A stretch of 64,000 nucleotides of DNA, taken from contig NZ_UETD01000003.1 in assembly GCF_900116855.1 (NCBI RefSeq), positions 124,001-188,000 on the forward strand, in the 5' to 3' direction. Origin of the DNA: Ruminococcus flavefaciens. GTDB taxonomy: Bacteria; Bacillota; Clostridia; Oscillospirales; Ruminococcaceae. The notes beneath the pieces were generated by a model. That model saw nothing but the letters and a program-made list of their open reading frames with translations, was not told the DNA's origin and did not search any database. The translations under genes were made by a program, and so were the position numbers. Of this stretch, positions 7,827 through 15,925 are shown piece by piece; within the stretch, counting starts at the first letter, position 1; the number at the start of each line of letters is the position of its first letter.

Positions 7827-9489
7827 ACCTTTTTATCACCTCTCGAATAGTTTTTTCCTCGTCGTCAAAGTTTTCTTTCGACCATGCTGTCTTGTAGTAC
7901 CATTTGTCTTCATATCTGGTTATCGTCACTGCTCCTTTTTCTGATCTAAAGGTCTGACGCTGACCATTCCACTGAACGAACATAACGTTGGCCTCATCCA
8001 TAAAAGACTTTAAGTCGGCCTCTGTTATATTGCGTTCTTTCATACGCTTGAAGATATGACCCGGCTCGATATTACCAGGCGTGGGGTCGTTCTCAAGGAG
8101 GGCGTTTTTAGGTTTAGCGGGCAAAGCTATACCAGTTTTTTTAAAGCCTGCTTCCTTGAGCTTATATGTAACCATGAAATAATTGAAATCGCTGTCGGGA
8201 TATTTTTGTATGTATTCATTGTACTTACGCTGTATATTGCCTATATTTATTATATCATTTTTGTCTAATTTTTTCAAGAGGTTTTTGTTTGCCCATACTG
8301 CTTTTTGGCTCAGGCTCTTGTCAAAGCCGTTCACCCATACCCGGGTACCGTCGGGAAGCTGTCCTGTCTCCTCAAGGAAGTTCTTGAGGCACTTTTCTGC
8401 TTCCTTTAGCTTTACAGACTCAGTGTCGAACATACCCTGCATTTGCTTTTTTACATCCTCGTTCGTAGCTGAAGCCAGCCCTGCATTAGCAGCAGAGACG
8501 CTTCGCTTCTTGTCTCTTATATCACGCTCAAGAGCGCGCTGCATCTGGTCCATCTCGTATTCAGTGTACATCTGCCCATCGTACTCGATATTCTTAGCGT
8601 TGAGCTCACTAAGCCGTTCATCGGAGTAGGCCCTTGTACTTATGCCTTCAAAGAACGGAAACCAGTCATGCCTGCAGTTCCAGCCACCGAAGCCGTCGCC
8701 GGATCCGTAGCCAATCTCCTTAAGCGAGTAAACTTTTGCACCGTCAATATACCTGCCTGCATTCTTTCCGGACAGACTGACAAGTTTGCCCTGCCACTCT
8801 GCGTGCTTTGGGCGTGCTCCTGCATGAGCTGTTATCTCCATAAGATCTGCGCCCATATCAGAGGCATTAGTAACTGAGAGTTGCCGCACTGTCTGGCCGA
8901 CGCCCGTGAGAACAGAGCGCCGTATGGCCACATCAAGCTTGTCCTTATGCCCCGAAGGATACCAAACATAAGCACCGCCGTCGGCAGCAGCTTGAACAGC
9001 ACGACGGATAGCAGTGCCGTAGTCCATAGCCCCTGAGCTCACTTGCATATAGGCGCTGTCACAGGCCGTGACGTACAGCTGCTGCGTCGCTATCGCTGTT
9101 GTAAGTGTGAGGTTCTTCAGCTCGCCTGCGCACTTTGCATAGCCCGCTTCGAGGACCTGTGCAGCAGCAGGGGAGAGCTTGGTAATACTTCCGAGGCCTG
9201 CTTGCTCGTAAAAGAAATTGTCATTCTGTATAGACTGAATACCCGCATCCTGGAAAAGTGCTCTGACCTGGTTTTCGGTTGCGTCTGAGCGCTTTGCTAT
9301 CTCGGCGAGTATATCATCAAATAACATTCCTGACTCTTGGAGCTGCTTTGCCTGCCAAGCGGTAGCTTCGCTTACGCGGCCCAATCGGATTATGCGCCGC
9401 ACCATATCATTTATGATCGAGTTCTCAAGGTCATTGTAGATCACCATTAGCTGATCGCAAAGGTGGTCATACTCCGAGGGGGTTAGCAT
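7813..9489 (-). CDS. Minor capsid protein 2 / head morphogenesis protein with C-terminal nuclease-like domain
   Basis: This 558-residue protein begins MLTPSEYDHLCDQLMVIYNDLENSI and contains TAIRRAVQAAADGG and RRSVLTGVGQTVRQLSVTNA, then HAGARPKHAEWQGK and GFGGWNCRHDWFPFFEG, the conserved core of phage minor capsid protein 2 (residues about 1-320). A charged coiled coil follows (330-385). The last 120 residues are a separate module: HIFKRMKERNITEADLKSF, then MFVQWNGQRQTF and a Thr-Ile-Thr strand. This resembles small RelE/barnase-like (BECR-fold) nuclease domains known at the ends of phage head proteins. The core assignment is confident; the C-terminal activity is inference. The start overlaps the portal stop by 23 bases. 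Confidence 0.85.
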   Translation of the reverse strand: MLTPSEYDHLCDQLMVIYNDLENSIINDMVRRIIRLGRVSEATAWQAKQLQESGMLFDDILAEIAKRSDATENQVRALFQDAGIQSIQNDNFFYEQAGLGSITKLSPAAAQVLEAGYAKCAGELKNLTLTTAIATQQLYVTACDSAYMQVSSGAMDYGTAIRRAVQAAADGGAYVWYPSGHKDKLDVAIRRSVLTGVGQTVRQLSVTNASDMGADLMEITAHAGARPKHAEWQGKLVSLSGKNAGRYIDGAKVYSLKEIGYGSGDGFGGWNCRHDWFPFFEGISTRAYSDERLSELNAKNIEYDGQMYTEYEMDQMQRALERDIRDKKRSVSAANAGLASATNEDVKKQMQGMFDTESVKLKEAEKCLKNFLEETGQLPDGTRVWVNGFDKSLSQKAVWANKNLLKKLDKNDIINIGNIQRKYNEYIQKYPDSDFNYFMVTYKLKEAGFKKTGIALPAKPKNALLENDPTPGNIEPGHIFKRMKERNITEADLKSFMDEANVMFVQWNGQRQTFRSEKGAVTITRYEDKWYYKTAWSKENFDDEEKTIREVIKRYVEP

Positions 9490-10834
9490 TTCCGCCTCCT
9501 ATTGTTGGCGAGGTGTTACCGAAAAGCGCCTCCGCTTTAGGCATGAGCTCCGCGGCAGCCTCCTCATCACAGGAGAAGTACCACATGACGAACTGCTCCT
9601 TTGTCAGCATACCTGCCGATACCATTTGCATCCTACGAGCGAACTCCTTATCGACATCTTCAAGGACGCCATCGCCGAATGTGCTTGTAACCTCGACATC
9701 AGACGCGCCGCGGTTCTCGTAGTAGTTCCGCAGGTATGACAGCCCATAGGCAGCTCCGCCAAGAGCAGGCCGCAGGCCCTCCTGTATATCGTGAACTCGG
9801 TCATAACTGCGCTGCTTTGACGCCTTTATCTCCTCTGCGGTCTTCTCGACGTCCTCTACTTCTGATAACGTGCCATAAGCCAGTCCGCAGTTATTTTCAA
9901 TGCGGCGAAGGATCTGATTGAATGCATGAAAGTAAGAGGTATCGCGTATTTCCGGAGAGAATGTATTGAAAAGGTCTTTGCCATTGCCCGTGTTCTCGTA
10001 TGTATGGAACATACGCTCACGGCCACGCGGAAGAATAGGCTTGCCGTCTCTCATACGGAAGAAATCAAGAGAGGCGTCGATCGCGCGCTCAGAGGACTCC
10101 AGCTCCCAAAGAATACGTTCCCAGTGCTCATCTGCATCGCGTATGAGGTCTACAGCATCCGCGTATACTGATATACCAAGTGCGGAGTCAGGATCCACGT
10201 TATTGGCGTCCGGCACCTGGAAGATAGAGAACAGCGGCTGCGTAACGCCGTCGAACACCTTGCGCGGGAGGATGTCAGTCCATGCGGGGACCTCAGAGAG
10301 CTTACACTCGCGTCCAAGAAACGCAGGGTTATCTGAGCGGAAGCATAAATTTCTAATCGAATGCTGCTGCGCCCCGGCATTATACTCATGCACCTCTACT
10401 CGTGTATAACTTATCTTGCCGATTACCACGGTCTCAGGGCAGGCAACAGAGGTGCATACATCATCTGAGAATGATATCGGAAGGTACTGGTTCTGGAGGA
10501 CTATATCTACCTTTGGAGCTCCTGTCCAGTATGGCTTTAGGAGCAGGCCGCCGACTGCGAGGCCATAATCAAGCTTTCGCCGCAGAGACGGCAGCATCCT
10601 CTGCCATGCAGCGTTCAGCTCAGGGTCGTTTACCTCTGAGGCAAACTCCTTAAGTGTCAGTCGCTTAATCTCCTTGGAGACTATAGACGGAAGTCTAAGC
10701 GGTTTCACACGAATTTTCTGCCACGAAGCCGTGTTTTTGAAAAGGTTCTCCCAGGACGTCATTGCCTCCGCCATTTTGGCGCTTATGATGCAGGGAGCGC
10801 CTATCGCAGCAGCAATTTGCGTAGCGTCTATCAT
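9467..10834 (-). CDS. Portal protein
   Basis: I place the start at ATG 10834 (GAGGG 6 bases upstream), 1 base after the terminase stop, giving 455 residues. The sequence has the SPP1-type portal pattern: LDYGLAVGGLLLKPYW, QNQYLPISF, a VFDGVTQPLFSIFQVPDANN block, and a long helical region (SYDRVHDIQEGL). The C-terminal part includes a RRMQMVSAGMLTKEQFVMWYF helix. It forms the dodecameric DNA channel at the capsid vertex. Position between the terminase and head morphogenesis genes fits. Confidence 0.9.
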   Translation of the reverse strand: MIDATQIAAAIGAPCIISAKMAEAMTSWENLFKNTASWQKIRVKPLRLPSIVSKEIKRLTLKEFASEVNDPELNAAWQRMLPSLRRKLDYGLAVGGLLLKPYWTGAPKVDIVLQNQYLPISFSDDVCTSVACPETVVIGKISYTRVEVHEYNAGAQQHSIRNLCFRSDNPAFLGRECKLSEVPAWTDILPRKVFDGVTQPLFSIFQVPDANNVDPDSALGISVYADAVDLIRDADEHWERILWELESSERAIDASLDFFRMRDGKPILPRGRERMFHTYENTGNGKDLFNTFSPEIRDTSYFHAFNQILRRIENNCGLAYGTLSEVEDVEKTAEEIKASKQRSYDRVHDIQEGLRPALGGAAYGLSYLRNYYENRGASDVEVTSTFGDGVLEDVDKEFARRMQMVSAGMLTKEQFVMWYFSCDEEAAAELMPKAEALFGNTSPTIGGGNANPLGV

Positions 10835-10835
10835 A

Positions 10836-12086
10836 TTATCCCTCACTTCTGAGCTCCCTAAGAGCTCGTTTCATGCTTGTTTCGACAAAGTATCTCATGT
10901 CATCCATGGCGTGGTCGAATTGCTTAACCGGGGCGTCAGGTCCCTTTTTTGCCGCTCCCTGAGTGTCCCAACAATAGAGACTAAACTCTCTTATGGTGTC
11001 GGCGCAGTCAGGTGAAAAATGCAGGTACCCCAACTGCAGTAGCGTCGAAGTGTCGCGAATGCCATCAAGAACAGAGTTGTCTGCCTTGCGCACTCTAAAC
11101 TTACCATGCCGCCGTATGCACTCAATAAAGCTCGCAGCCGAAGGATCCACAATGACATAAACGATATCGAGATCCCCAGCGAGCTTTTCAAGCTCAGCAT
11201 AGTGCTCCTCGTCTGTCCTGGACACGCCGACCTTGCGCGCGTCGTAGTAATACTCTTTGACACGGTAAGCGTGATTGTTATAGCCGAGATGCCACAAGCC
11301 CATTGACGTAGGATTGACCGTACCGTAGTCGATGCTTATATAGTAATCGCCTTCGGCATCTTCTGGTAGGGCACCGAGGTGCTTACTGCGGTCAAACATA
11401 GGGTAAATGAGTCCTTCTGCAACAGCCCATTTGCCGAGAACATATCGGTCATAAAAAACGCCGGAGAAAAGAGACTTCGTGCGTTCTATCTTCTCTGGCG
11501 ACATAATAGGGTTATCTTCCATGGTAAAGTGGACGCGTTCGGCGTGCTTTTCAGCAGCCTTACGTATCCACTGCGTATTAAACCAGTGCTCAGGACCGTC
11601 GGGATTGCAGTTGAACCAGATTCTTGCATCGCTTACCGACAATGTTCTTGCGATAGCCTGATCAACAAAGCTCTCAGGTTGCAGAGCTACTTCATCAAAT
11701 AATACGCCTGCGAGAGTGAGACCCTGGATCAGCTTGTAGCTGCCCTCGTCCTTTCCTCCGAATATGTAGAAATAGTTAGCATGGCCGCCGCCTGATACAA
11801 CAAGAATGTGCTTGCTGCTATTGTACTTAACGTGGTAGTAATATGTAACGTCAGTCATTTGCTGAATAGTATTGACAATATTCCTCTCTGCCGCCTGTAC
11901 AGTATTTCCACAGATGCCGAAATTCATATCGGTGAAGCATTTCATCGCCCAGTGGACGAAGCTGCACGTCATCGCAGCAGTCTTTCCGGAACGGACGGAT
12001 CCGTCGCAGATTAAAGCATAGCTGTCTGACTTATACGGCCATTTGAATATTTTACGCTGCTTCTTAGAAAGCTTCTCAAATGTCAT
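10836..12086 (-). CDS. terL: Terminase large subunit (PBSX/Terminase_3 type)
   Basis: This 416-residue protein has an ATPase P-loop GSVRSGKT at residues 29-36 and a Walker B VLFDE at about 128-132, followed by an ATPase coupling motif region with WFNCNPDGPEHWFN. The C-terminal nuclease domain opens with YYISIDYGTVNPTSMGL at about 246. It cuts and translocates phage DNA into the prohead through the portal. The start overlaps the small subunit stop by 4 bases. Length and order are normal for the family. Confidence 0.95.
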   Translation of the reverse strand: MTFEKLSKKQRKIFKWPYKSDSYALICDGSVRSGKTAAMTCSFVHWAMKCFTDMNFGICGNTVQAAERNIVNTIQQMTDVTYYYHVKYNSSKHILVVSGGGHANYFYIFGGKDEGSYKLIQGLTLAGVLFDEVALQPESFVDQAIARTLSVSDARIWFNCNPDGPEHWFNTQWIRKAAEKHAERVHFTMEDNPIMSPEKIERTKSLFSGVFYDRYVLGKWAVAEGLIYPMFDRSKHLGALPEDAEGDYYISIDYGTVNPTSMGLWHLGYNNHAYRVKEYYYDARKVGVSRTDEEHYAELEKLAGDLDIVYVIVDPSAASFIECIRRHGKFRVRKADNSVLDGIRDTSTLLQLGYLHFSPDCADTIREFSLYCWDTQGAAKKGPDAPVKQFDHAMDDMRYFVETSMKRALRELRSEG

Positions 12087-12604
12087 TCGCTGCTCTCCTC
12101 TGGCTCAGGCTCTATGCTTTCGTCGTCGCCTTCCTCAAGAGCCTTGAATAGCTTAGGAAGCTCCTGCTCACCTGCAGCTGTCATCTGCTCGGTGAACAGC
12201 CCGAAATGCTTACCAAGCAATTCAAGTGCTCTGAGCTTATCGTAGGAGCTGACCTCGGTACCGTATTTGCCCTCTTTAATACCCGATATAGTCTTTTTTG
12301 CTTCGGTGCTGAGCCTATCAGTGGGAGTAAGCCTAACGACGCCGTAGTCGTCCACTTTCGCGAGCTCCGTGCGATCTGAGAACGCTATTGCGGCCAGTTC
12401 ATTAATAACTTTGTCCGCAGATATTCCCGTGCGTTTTGCCTGCTCTTTGCGTAATTTCTCGATATATTGCGAAACGTTATTTTTCGTAATAAGCTGGCGG
12501 CCTATGTTCGGGTCTTTGTATCCGGCTCTTGCTGCCGCCTGCGTTGCGTTGAGGTCGACGAGGTACTCCTCGCAGAACCTCTTCTGTTTTTCTGTGAGTT
12601 TCAT
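12083..12604 (-). CDS. terS: Terminase small subunit
   Basis: This 173-residue protein begins MKLTEKQKRFCEEYLVDLNA followed by TQAAARAGYKDPNIGRQLI, the hallmark helix-turn-helix of Terminase_2 proteins, which bind phage DNA at the packaging site. The C-terminus is acidic (EEGDDESIEPEPEESSE). The ATG has AAGGGAGGCGATGAG upstream. It begins about 25 bases past a strong terminator hairpin, so late transcription must pass that hairpin or start after it. Confidence 0.92.
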   Translation of the reverse strand: MKLTEKQKRFCEEYLVDLNATQAAARAGYKDPNIGRQLITKNNVSQYIEKLRKEQAKRTGISADKVINELAAIAFSDRTELAKVDDYGVVRLTPTDRLSTEAKKTISGIKEGKYGTEVSSYDKLRALELLGKHFGLFTEQMTAAGEQELPKLFKALEEGDDESIEPEPEESSE

Positions 12605-12628
12605 CTCATCGCCTCCCTTCTGTATAAC

Positions 12629-12660
12629 AAAAATACCGCCTCAGTTGAGACGGTATTTTT
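12629..12660 (-). terminator. Hairpin terminator between the tRNA-like RNA and terS
   Basis: A near-perfect palindrome (arms AAAAATACCG and CGGTATTTTT) is followed on the leftward strand by TTTTTGTT. It lies between the late promoter/tRNA-like RNA and the terminase small subunit. If active leftward it would end a short RNA of about 290 bases unless antitermination lets the polymerase through. Confidence 0.75.
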
Positions 12661-12697
12661 GTTCTTTGAACGGTGGTTTGTTCGACCAAAGAGGTCT

Positions 12698-12765
12698 TGG
12701 CCTCTGATGCAGGACTCGAACCTGCTGTTGACCCTGACGACATTAACTTTGCCGTCGTATCAGAG
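12698..12765 (-). ncRNA. tRNA-like element (acceptor stem, one internal arm, T arm, CCA)
   Basis: On the leftward strand CTCTGAT pairs fully with ATCAGAG, and the 3' end reads G-CCA. The T arm GCAGG-TTCGAGT-CCTGC is canonical. Only 33 bases lie between the acceptor's 5' half and the T arm, too few for both D and anticodon arms; they hold one hairpin, GACGGC-AAAGTTAAT-GTCGTC, with a 9-base loop, and a 10-base linker. It is therefore either a degenerate phage tRNA or a tRNA mimic. It sits in a promoter-to-terminator unit ahead of the terminase genes. Confidence 0.65.
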
Positions 12766-12922
12766 AAGGGGCGCCCGAATGCCGGAGACAACAGCATTCG
12801 GGACGATTTGGAAAACATAAAGCCATTTCCTATAGAAGGGGCCCCGCGATCACGGAACCATTGAAAGACAAGACATGAAAAATGCGTACAGTGATCGCCT
12901 TTTTGCAAACTTCTACGAATAC

Positions 12923-12951
12923 AGTATAGCATACTTGACAGCGGACGTCAA
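12923..12951 (-). promoter_or_regulatory. Probable late promoter of the prophage
   Basis: Leftward TTGACG (12951-12946), exactly 17 bases, then TATACT (12928-12923). Transcription would begin near 12916 and pass the tRNA-like element toward the terminase, head and tail genes. No other strong leftward promoter is seen between here and the terminase genes. Confidence 0.75.
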
Positions 12952-12988
12952 TAGGAAAAAGCGGACATCAGCGGACATAGGCGGACAT
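12941..12988 (-). promoter_or_regulatory. Helically phased GCGGACAT repeats upstream of the late promoter
   Basis: GCGGACAT occurs on the plus strand at 12961, 12971 and 12981, exactly 10 bases apart, with a variant GCGGACGT at 12941, again in phase. The variant overlaps the -35 hexamer. Such one-turn spacing on one face of the helix is what an activator contacting RNA polymerase would use. The repeats overlap the 3' end of the likely activator gene (12968-13402). Confidence 0.65.
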
Positions 12989-13402
12989 CTTTTCGAGTGC
13001 CTCACTGTAAAGTCGTCTTTCGTGCCTTGATGAGTACCCGATCGCCTTCGCTGCTTTGCCCGGTTCAATACAGGCGAGGTGACGATAGATCAATATTGAC
13101 TCAAGCCTGCTGTCATGAAGTCTCCTAATACCACCCCTTATTTCTTCGTCAAGCTCGCGGACCCTAAGTACCTGCGCATTGATCTCCTTGTCTATATCAG
13201 CAAGCTCATCGCAGTATTCGGCAAGTGCGAGCTCCATTGCATTTTCATTACTTTCGCCGCCGGTGCTGCCGCCGTATTTTACGCCTTTAAGCCCTACGGA
13301 TCCTGCTATGGAATGCCTGTACGCTCTTAATGCTTTCAGTTTTATGTTTGCTTCAAAAGCTCTGTTCAGCCATTTTGCGGTAACTCTTTGTTTATCTGTC
13401 AT
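12968..13402 (-). CDS. ArpU/DUF1492-like phage late transcription regulator
   Basis: From ATG 13402 (GGAGGAAAGATGAG upstream) the product has 144 residues starting MTDKQRVTAKWLNRAFEANI. A central coiled region (YCDELADIDKEINAQVLRVRE) leads to a C-terminal sigma-70 region 4-like helix-turn-helix: RLESILIYRHLACIEPG then AAKAIGYSSRHERRLYSEAL. This is the form of ArpU/DUF1492 phage regulators that switch on late genes. It lies directly before the late promoter with phased repeats. The same frame also runs upstream to a second good start at 13513, which would add a hydrophobic N-terminal segment (PGIIVPIIITLVSAAVIVHC); this could be a fused small membrane gene or a membrane-tethered form. Confidence 0.78.
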   Translation of the reverse strand: MTDKQRVTAKWLNRAFEANIKLKALRAYRHSIAGSVGLKGVKYGGSTGGESNENAMELALAEYCDELADIDKEINAQVLRVRELDEEIRGGIRRLHDSRLESILIYRHLACIEPGKAAKAIGYSSRHERRLYSEALEKMSAYVR

Positions 13403-13500
13403 CTCATCTTTCCTCCATTCCTCGTCTGAGACGTACCCCTTGTTGCCAGCGCAGTGTACGATAACTGCCGCCGACACTAATGTTATGATTATCGGGACTA

Positions 13501-13758
13501 TTATCCCCGGCATACTTTCGCCTCCTTGCCGATAAGTTTCTCAGCCTCTGCCTGATGGCGCCATTCATATCTGCACTCGCCCTCACTGCACTGGCCTGCA
13601 TATCTGCAGCTCACACAGTCTCCATACCCGAGGCGCTGCACGTCATTCATTGCACTTCCAAGAAGCTTTATCGACTCAGCTCTGCTTGCTTCAAGCTCAT
13701 TGACATAAGCAATTATCTCCGGCTCTGTAAACCATCTTCCCTTAATAAACATCCTCAT
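13501..13758 (-). CDS. Small Cys-rich phage protein
   Basis: This 85-residue protein begins MRMFIKGRWFTEPEIIAYVNEL and has CVSCRYAGQC followed by CRYEWRHQ, a likely metal-binding cluster near residues 48-65. Its 5' end overlaps the preceding 48-residue reading frame, and its 3' end overlaps the upstream start of the regulator frame. Role unknown. Confidence 0.7.
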   Translation of the reverse strand: MRMFIKGRWFTEPEIIAYVNELEASRAESIKLLGSAMNDVQRLGYGDCVSCRYAGQCSEGECRYEWRHQAEAEKLIGKEAKVCRG

Positions 13759-13888
13759 TGTCCTCCCGGGTAAGCCCCATTTCGCCTCTCATCTCCAGGA
13801 AGTGCTGCTCCGCCTGCTTTCTGCCGATGTGCATTCCCATAAGGTAGATTGCCAGGGCCGCCGCGGCCGATGCTATAACTAAGATCAT
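13742..13888 (-). CDS. 48-residue membrane-anchored phage peptide
   Basis: The frame reads MILVIASAAAALAIYLMGMH, then a charged tail GRKQAEQHFLEMRGEMGLTR and a short end, stopping at TAA 13742-13744. It has one N-terminal membrane segment. GAGGTGAGTATTG lies upstream of the ATG. The start overlaps the previous stop as TGATG, and its end overlaps the next start, indicating translational coupling. Confidence 0.65.
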   Translation of the reverse strand: MILVIASAAAALAIYLMGMHIGRKQAEQHFLEMRGEMGLTREDNEDVY

Positions 13889-14031
13889 CAATACTCACCT
13901 CGCAGTATCATATCAAATGCTATAATTTCCATTTTACAAGCTACTATTTTACCGCATACAGGGCAATAAAAGAACGTAGGCGGGCAAAATGTTATTGGAC
14001 TGAGAGCCTTAATAAGATCATCCGTATTCAT
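13888..14031 (-). CDS. 47-residue zinc-ribbon-like phage peptide
   Basis: The frame starts MNTDDLIKALSPITFCPPTF and contains CPVCGKIVAC, so it has four or more cysteines that could bind zinc. GGAAAGGAG lies upstream. It begins 4 bases after the previous stop and ends in a TGATG overlap with the next start. Function unknown. Confidence 0.62.
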   Translation of the reverse strand: MNTDDLIKALSPITFCPPTFFYCPVCGKIVACKMEIIAFDMILRGEY

Positions 14032-14034
14032 CTT

Positions 14035-14211
14035 CTACTCCTTTCCGACCTTCTTTACGATCTTGTCGTACAGCTCGTTTGCCTTGTTCTGATCCTTATA
14101 GTTCGCGAAGAACGCCGCCCTCAGAACAGGACGCGTCTCCTGTAGGAGCTTCCACAGCTCCATGTTCTCTTTTTCCATTGCCGCCATGTGCAGCACGTCA
14201 GTATCGCTCAT
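14035..14211 (-). CDS. 58-residue phage protein
   Basis: The frame reads MSDTDVLHMAAMEKENMELW and then a helical charged region ending KKVGKE at a TAG stop. The start overlaps the preceding stop as TAATG. It uses TAG as its terminator with no plausible in-frame continuation, which argues against a general recoding of TAG in this prophage. Confidence 0.62.
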   Translation of the reverse strand: MSDTDVLHMAAMEKENMELWKLLQETRPVLRAAFFANYKDQNKANELYDKIVKKVGKE

Positions 14212-14558
14212 TATTTGCCCTCCTCAAAAATCGTAATAAACTCCATGTATTTACGCCGTTTACTGTCGACCTTTTTCATTTTGCCGATAGCGGCTTTATG
14301 CGCCTTCTGATCTCCGCGCTCAAGCGCTGTGTGCCTGAGTGCATCCTGCTGCTTCATTCCGTAGACACATAGCTCGACGCGCTCACCGATTGCGGACTTC
14401 CACACTTCCACGGCATTGGTGCCGTAGATCAGATCTGACGCAGTGGCAAGTTTTGCGAGGATCCTTACCTCACGAACTGTGATACGGGCTTTATTGAGGA
14501 ACTTGTCTGTATCCATAGTCAGGCTCCTATCCTCGCCCATAATCATTTCTACAATCAT
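14211..14558 (-). CDS. Hypothetical phage protein
   Basis: This 115-residue protein starts MIVEMIMGEDRSLTMDTDKF and has a basic helical C-terminal half (KAAIGKMKKVDSKRRKYMEF). The start overlaps the helicase stop by 4 bases (ATGA). Its place next to the helicase suggests a replication-linked accessory role; nothing more specific can be seen. Confidence 0.65.
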   Translation of the reverse strand: MIVEMIMGEDRSLTMDTDKFLNKARITVREVRILAKLATASDLIYGTNAVEVWKSAIGERVELCVYGMKQQDALRHTALERGDQKAHKAAIGKMKKVDSKRRKYMEFITIFEEGK

Positions 14559-15925
14559 TTTCCCTTCACTCCCTTGATCCTTGCCTTAAGCGCCGCCAGC
14601 AGACTTTCCTGCGTCGCGTCCTTGTCTTGCAGGGAAGCCATTACCATCTCGTCTGCACTGTCCTTGACGATAAGGTGATGTATGATGACCCTGTCCCGTT
14701 GTCCTTGCCTGTACAGTCTCGCATTTGCCTGCTGGTAAAGCTCCAGGGACCAGTTAAGACCGAACCAGATGATGTGGCTGCCGCCTGCCTGAAGGTTAAG
14801 TCCGTATGCAGCCGATGCAGGGTGCGCAAGCAGCACACTCAGCTCGCGTCGGTTCCAACGGTCTATGTCCTCGGGCGTCTTAAGCTCGCCGAAGTTTACT
14901 TTTGCCTTCTGCAGCAGCTGCGATATACGCTGCAGCTCATGTCTGAAGTTGTAGAATACCAGTACGGGCTGCCCCTGGGCTGCTTCGATGAGCTCCATGA
15001 ATGCTTCGGTCTTGCAGCTGTGTACTTCCACCGGCGTACCGGCAGGGGGGTACGCAGCTCCGCCTGCCATTTGCAGCAGCTTATTCGTCAGGACTGCTGC
15101 AGTGCCTGCGTCAAGAGTCTCCTCGTCGACTTCAAGGAACATATCATGCTCGAACTGGTCGTACAGCTTCCTCGCCTTCGGATCCAACTCTACTGGGACG
15201 ATGATGTCCTGTCTCTCAGGAAGCTCGATATAGTCCTCGGCCTTCATGCTCACGCATATATCTGAGATCTTCTGCTTTATCAGCTGCTCAGCTCCCGGGC
15301 GCTCATCGAAGGTGGAGAAGTTGCCGCCGTGGGTATTCTCGTTGAAGTAAGCTCTGCGGTATGCCGTGATACTCTTGCCGAGACGTTCTCCGCTGTCAAG
15401 CAGATAGATCTGCGCCCAGAGATCCATAAGGCCGTTAGGAGCAGGCGTGCCGGTGAGCCCGACAAACTTGCTGATGTGAGGTCTTACCCAGGTGAGACAC
15501 TTGAACCTTTTAGCCTGCGGGTTCTTGAAACTGCTCAGCTCATCGGCGACAACCATGTCGAACTTCCAGTCATTTCTGTAGTGATCTACAAGCCATTGCA
15601 CATTCTCACGGTTGATAACATAGATGTCCGCAGGCGTGTTCACAGCTCTGATCCTCTGCGCAGCTGTACCGAGAACCTTTGAGATCCTCAGGTGCTTGAG
15701 GTGATCCCACTTCTGAGCTTCGCTGCTCCATGTTGCTTCTGCGACCTTCTTAGGCGCGATGACTAAAGCCCGGTTTATCATGAAGCGATTATACTTCAGG
15801 TCGTTAATGGCCGTTAGTGTTATTACAGTCTTGCCCAAGCCCATATCCAGCAGCAGCCCCACCGCAGGATCTGTGATGATCCTGTTGATGCAGTAGGTCT
15901 GATAGTTATGTGGCGTGAATTGCAT
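14555..15925 (-). CDS. SNF2-type DEAD/H helicase
   Basis: This 456-residue protein has the SNF2 family helicase motifs: DMGLGKT (27-33, motif I), VVADELSSFKN (about 127, motif II), FVGLTGTPAPNGLMDLW (motif III), and near the C-terminus LNWSLELYQQANARLYRQGQ (motifs V-VI). It is close to the minimal helicase core length. Such helicases are common in replication modules of Firmicute siphophages, paired with a VRR-NUC nuclease as here. It overlaps the nuclease gene by 20 bases. Confidence 0.92.
   Translation of the reverse strand: MQFTPHNYQTYCINRIITDPAVGLLLDMGLGKTVITLTAINDLKYNRFMINRALVIAPKKVAEATWSSEAQKWDHLKHLRISKVLGTAAQRIRAVNTPADIYVINRENVQWLVDHYRNDWKFDMVVADELSSFKNPQAKRFKCLTWVRPHISKFVGLTGTPAPNGLMDLWAQIYLLDSGERLGKSITAYRRAYFNENTHGGNFSTFDERPGAEQLIKQKISDICVSMKAEDYIELPERQDIIVPVELDPKARKLYDQFEHDMFLEVDEETLDAGTAAVLTNKLLQMAGGAAYPPAGTPVEVHSCKTEAFMELIEAAQGQPVLVFYNFRHELQRISQLLQKAKVNFGELKTPEDIDRWNRRELSVLLAHPASAAYGLNLQAGGSHIIWFGLNWSLELYQQANARLYRQGQRDRVIIHHLIVKDSADEMVMASLQDKDATQESLLAALKARIKGVKGK

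Noticed and set aside
12698..12765. Calling the tRNA-like element a working tRNA
   Set aside because: Between acceptor and T arm there is space for only one hairpin; no anticodon arm with a standard 7-base loop can be drawn.
14627..15265. 212-codon plus-strand frame
   Set aside because: Antisense of the SNF2-type helicase, which has all expected motifs.
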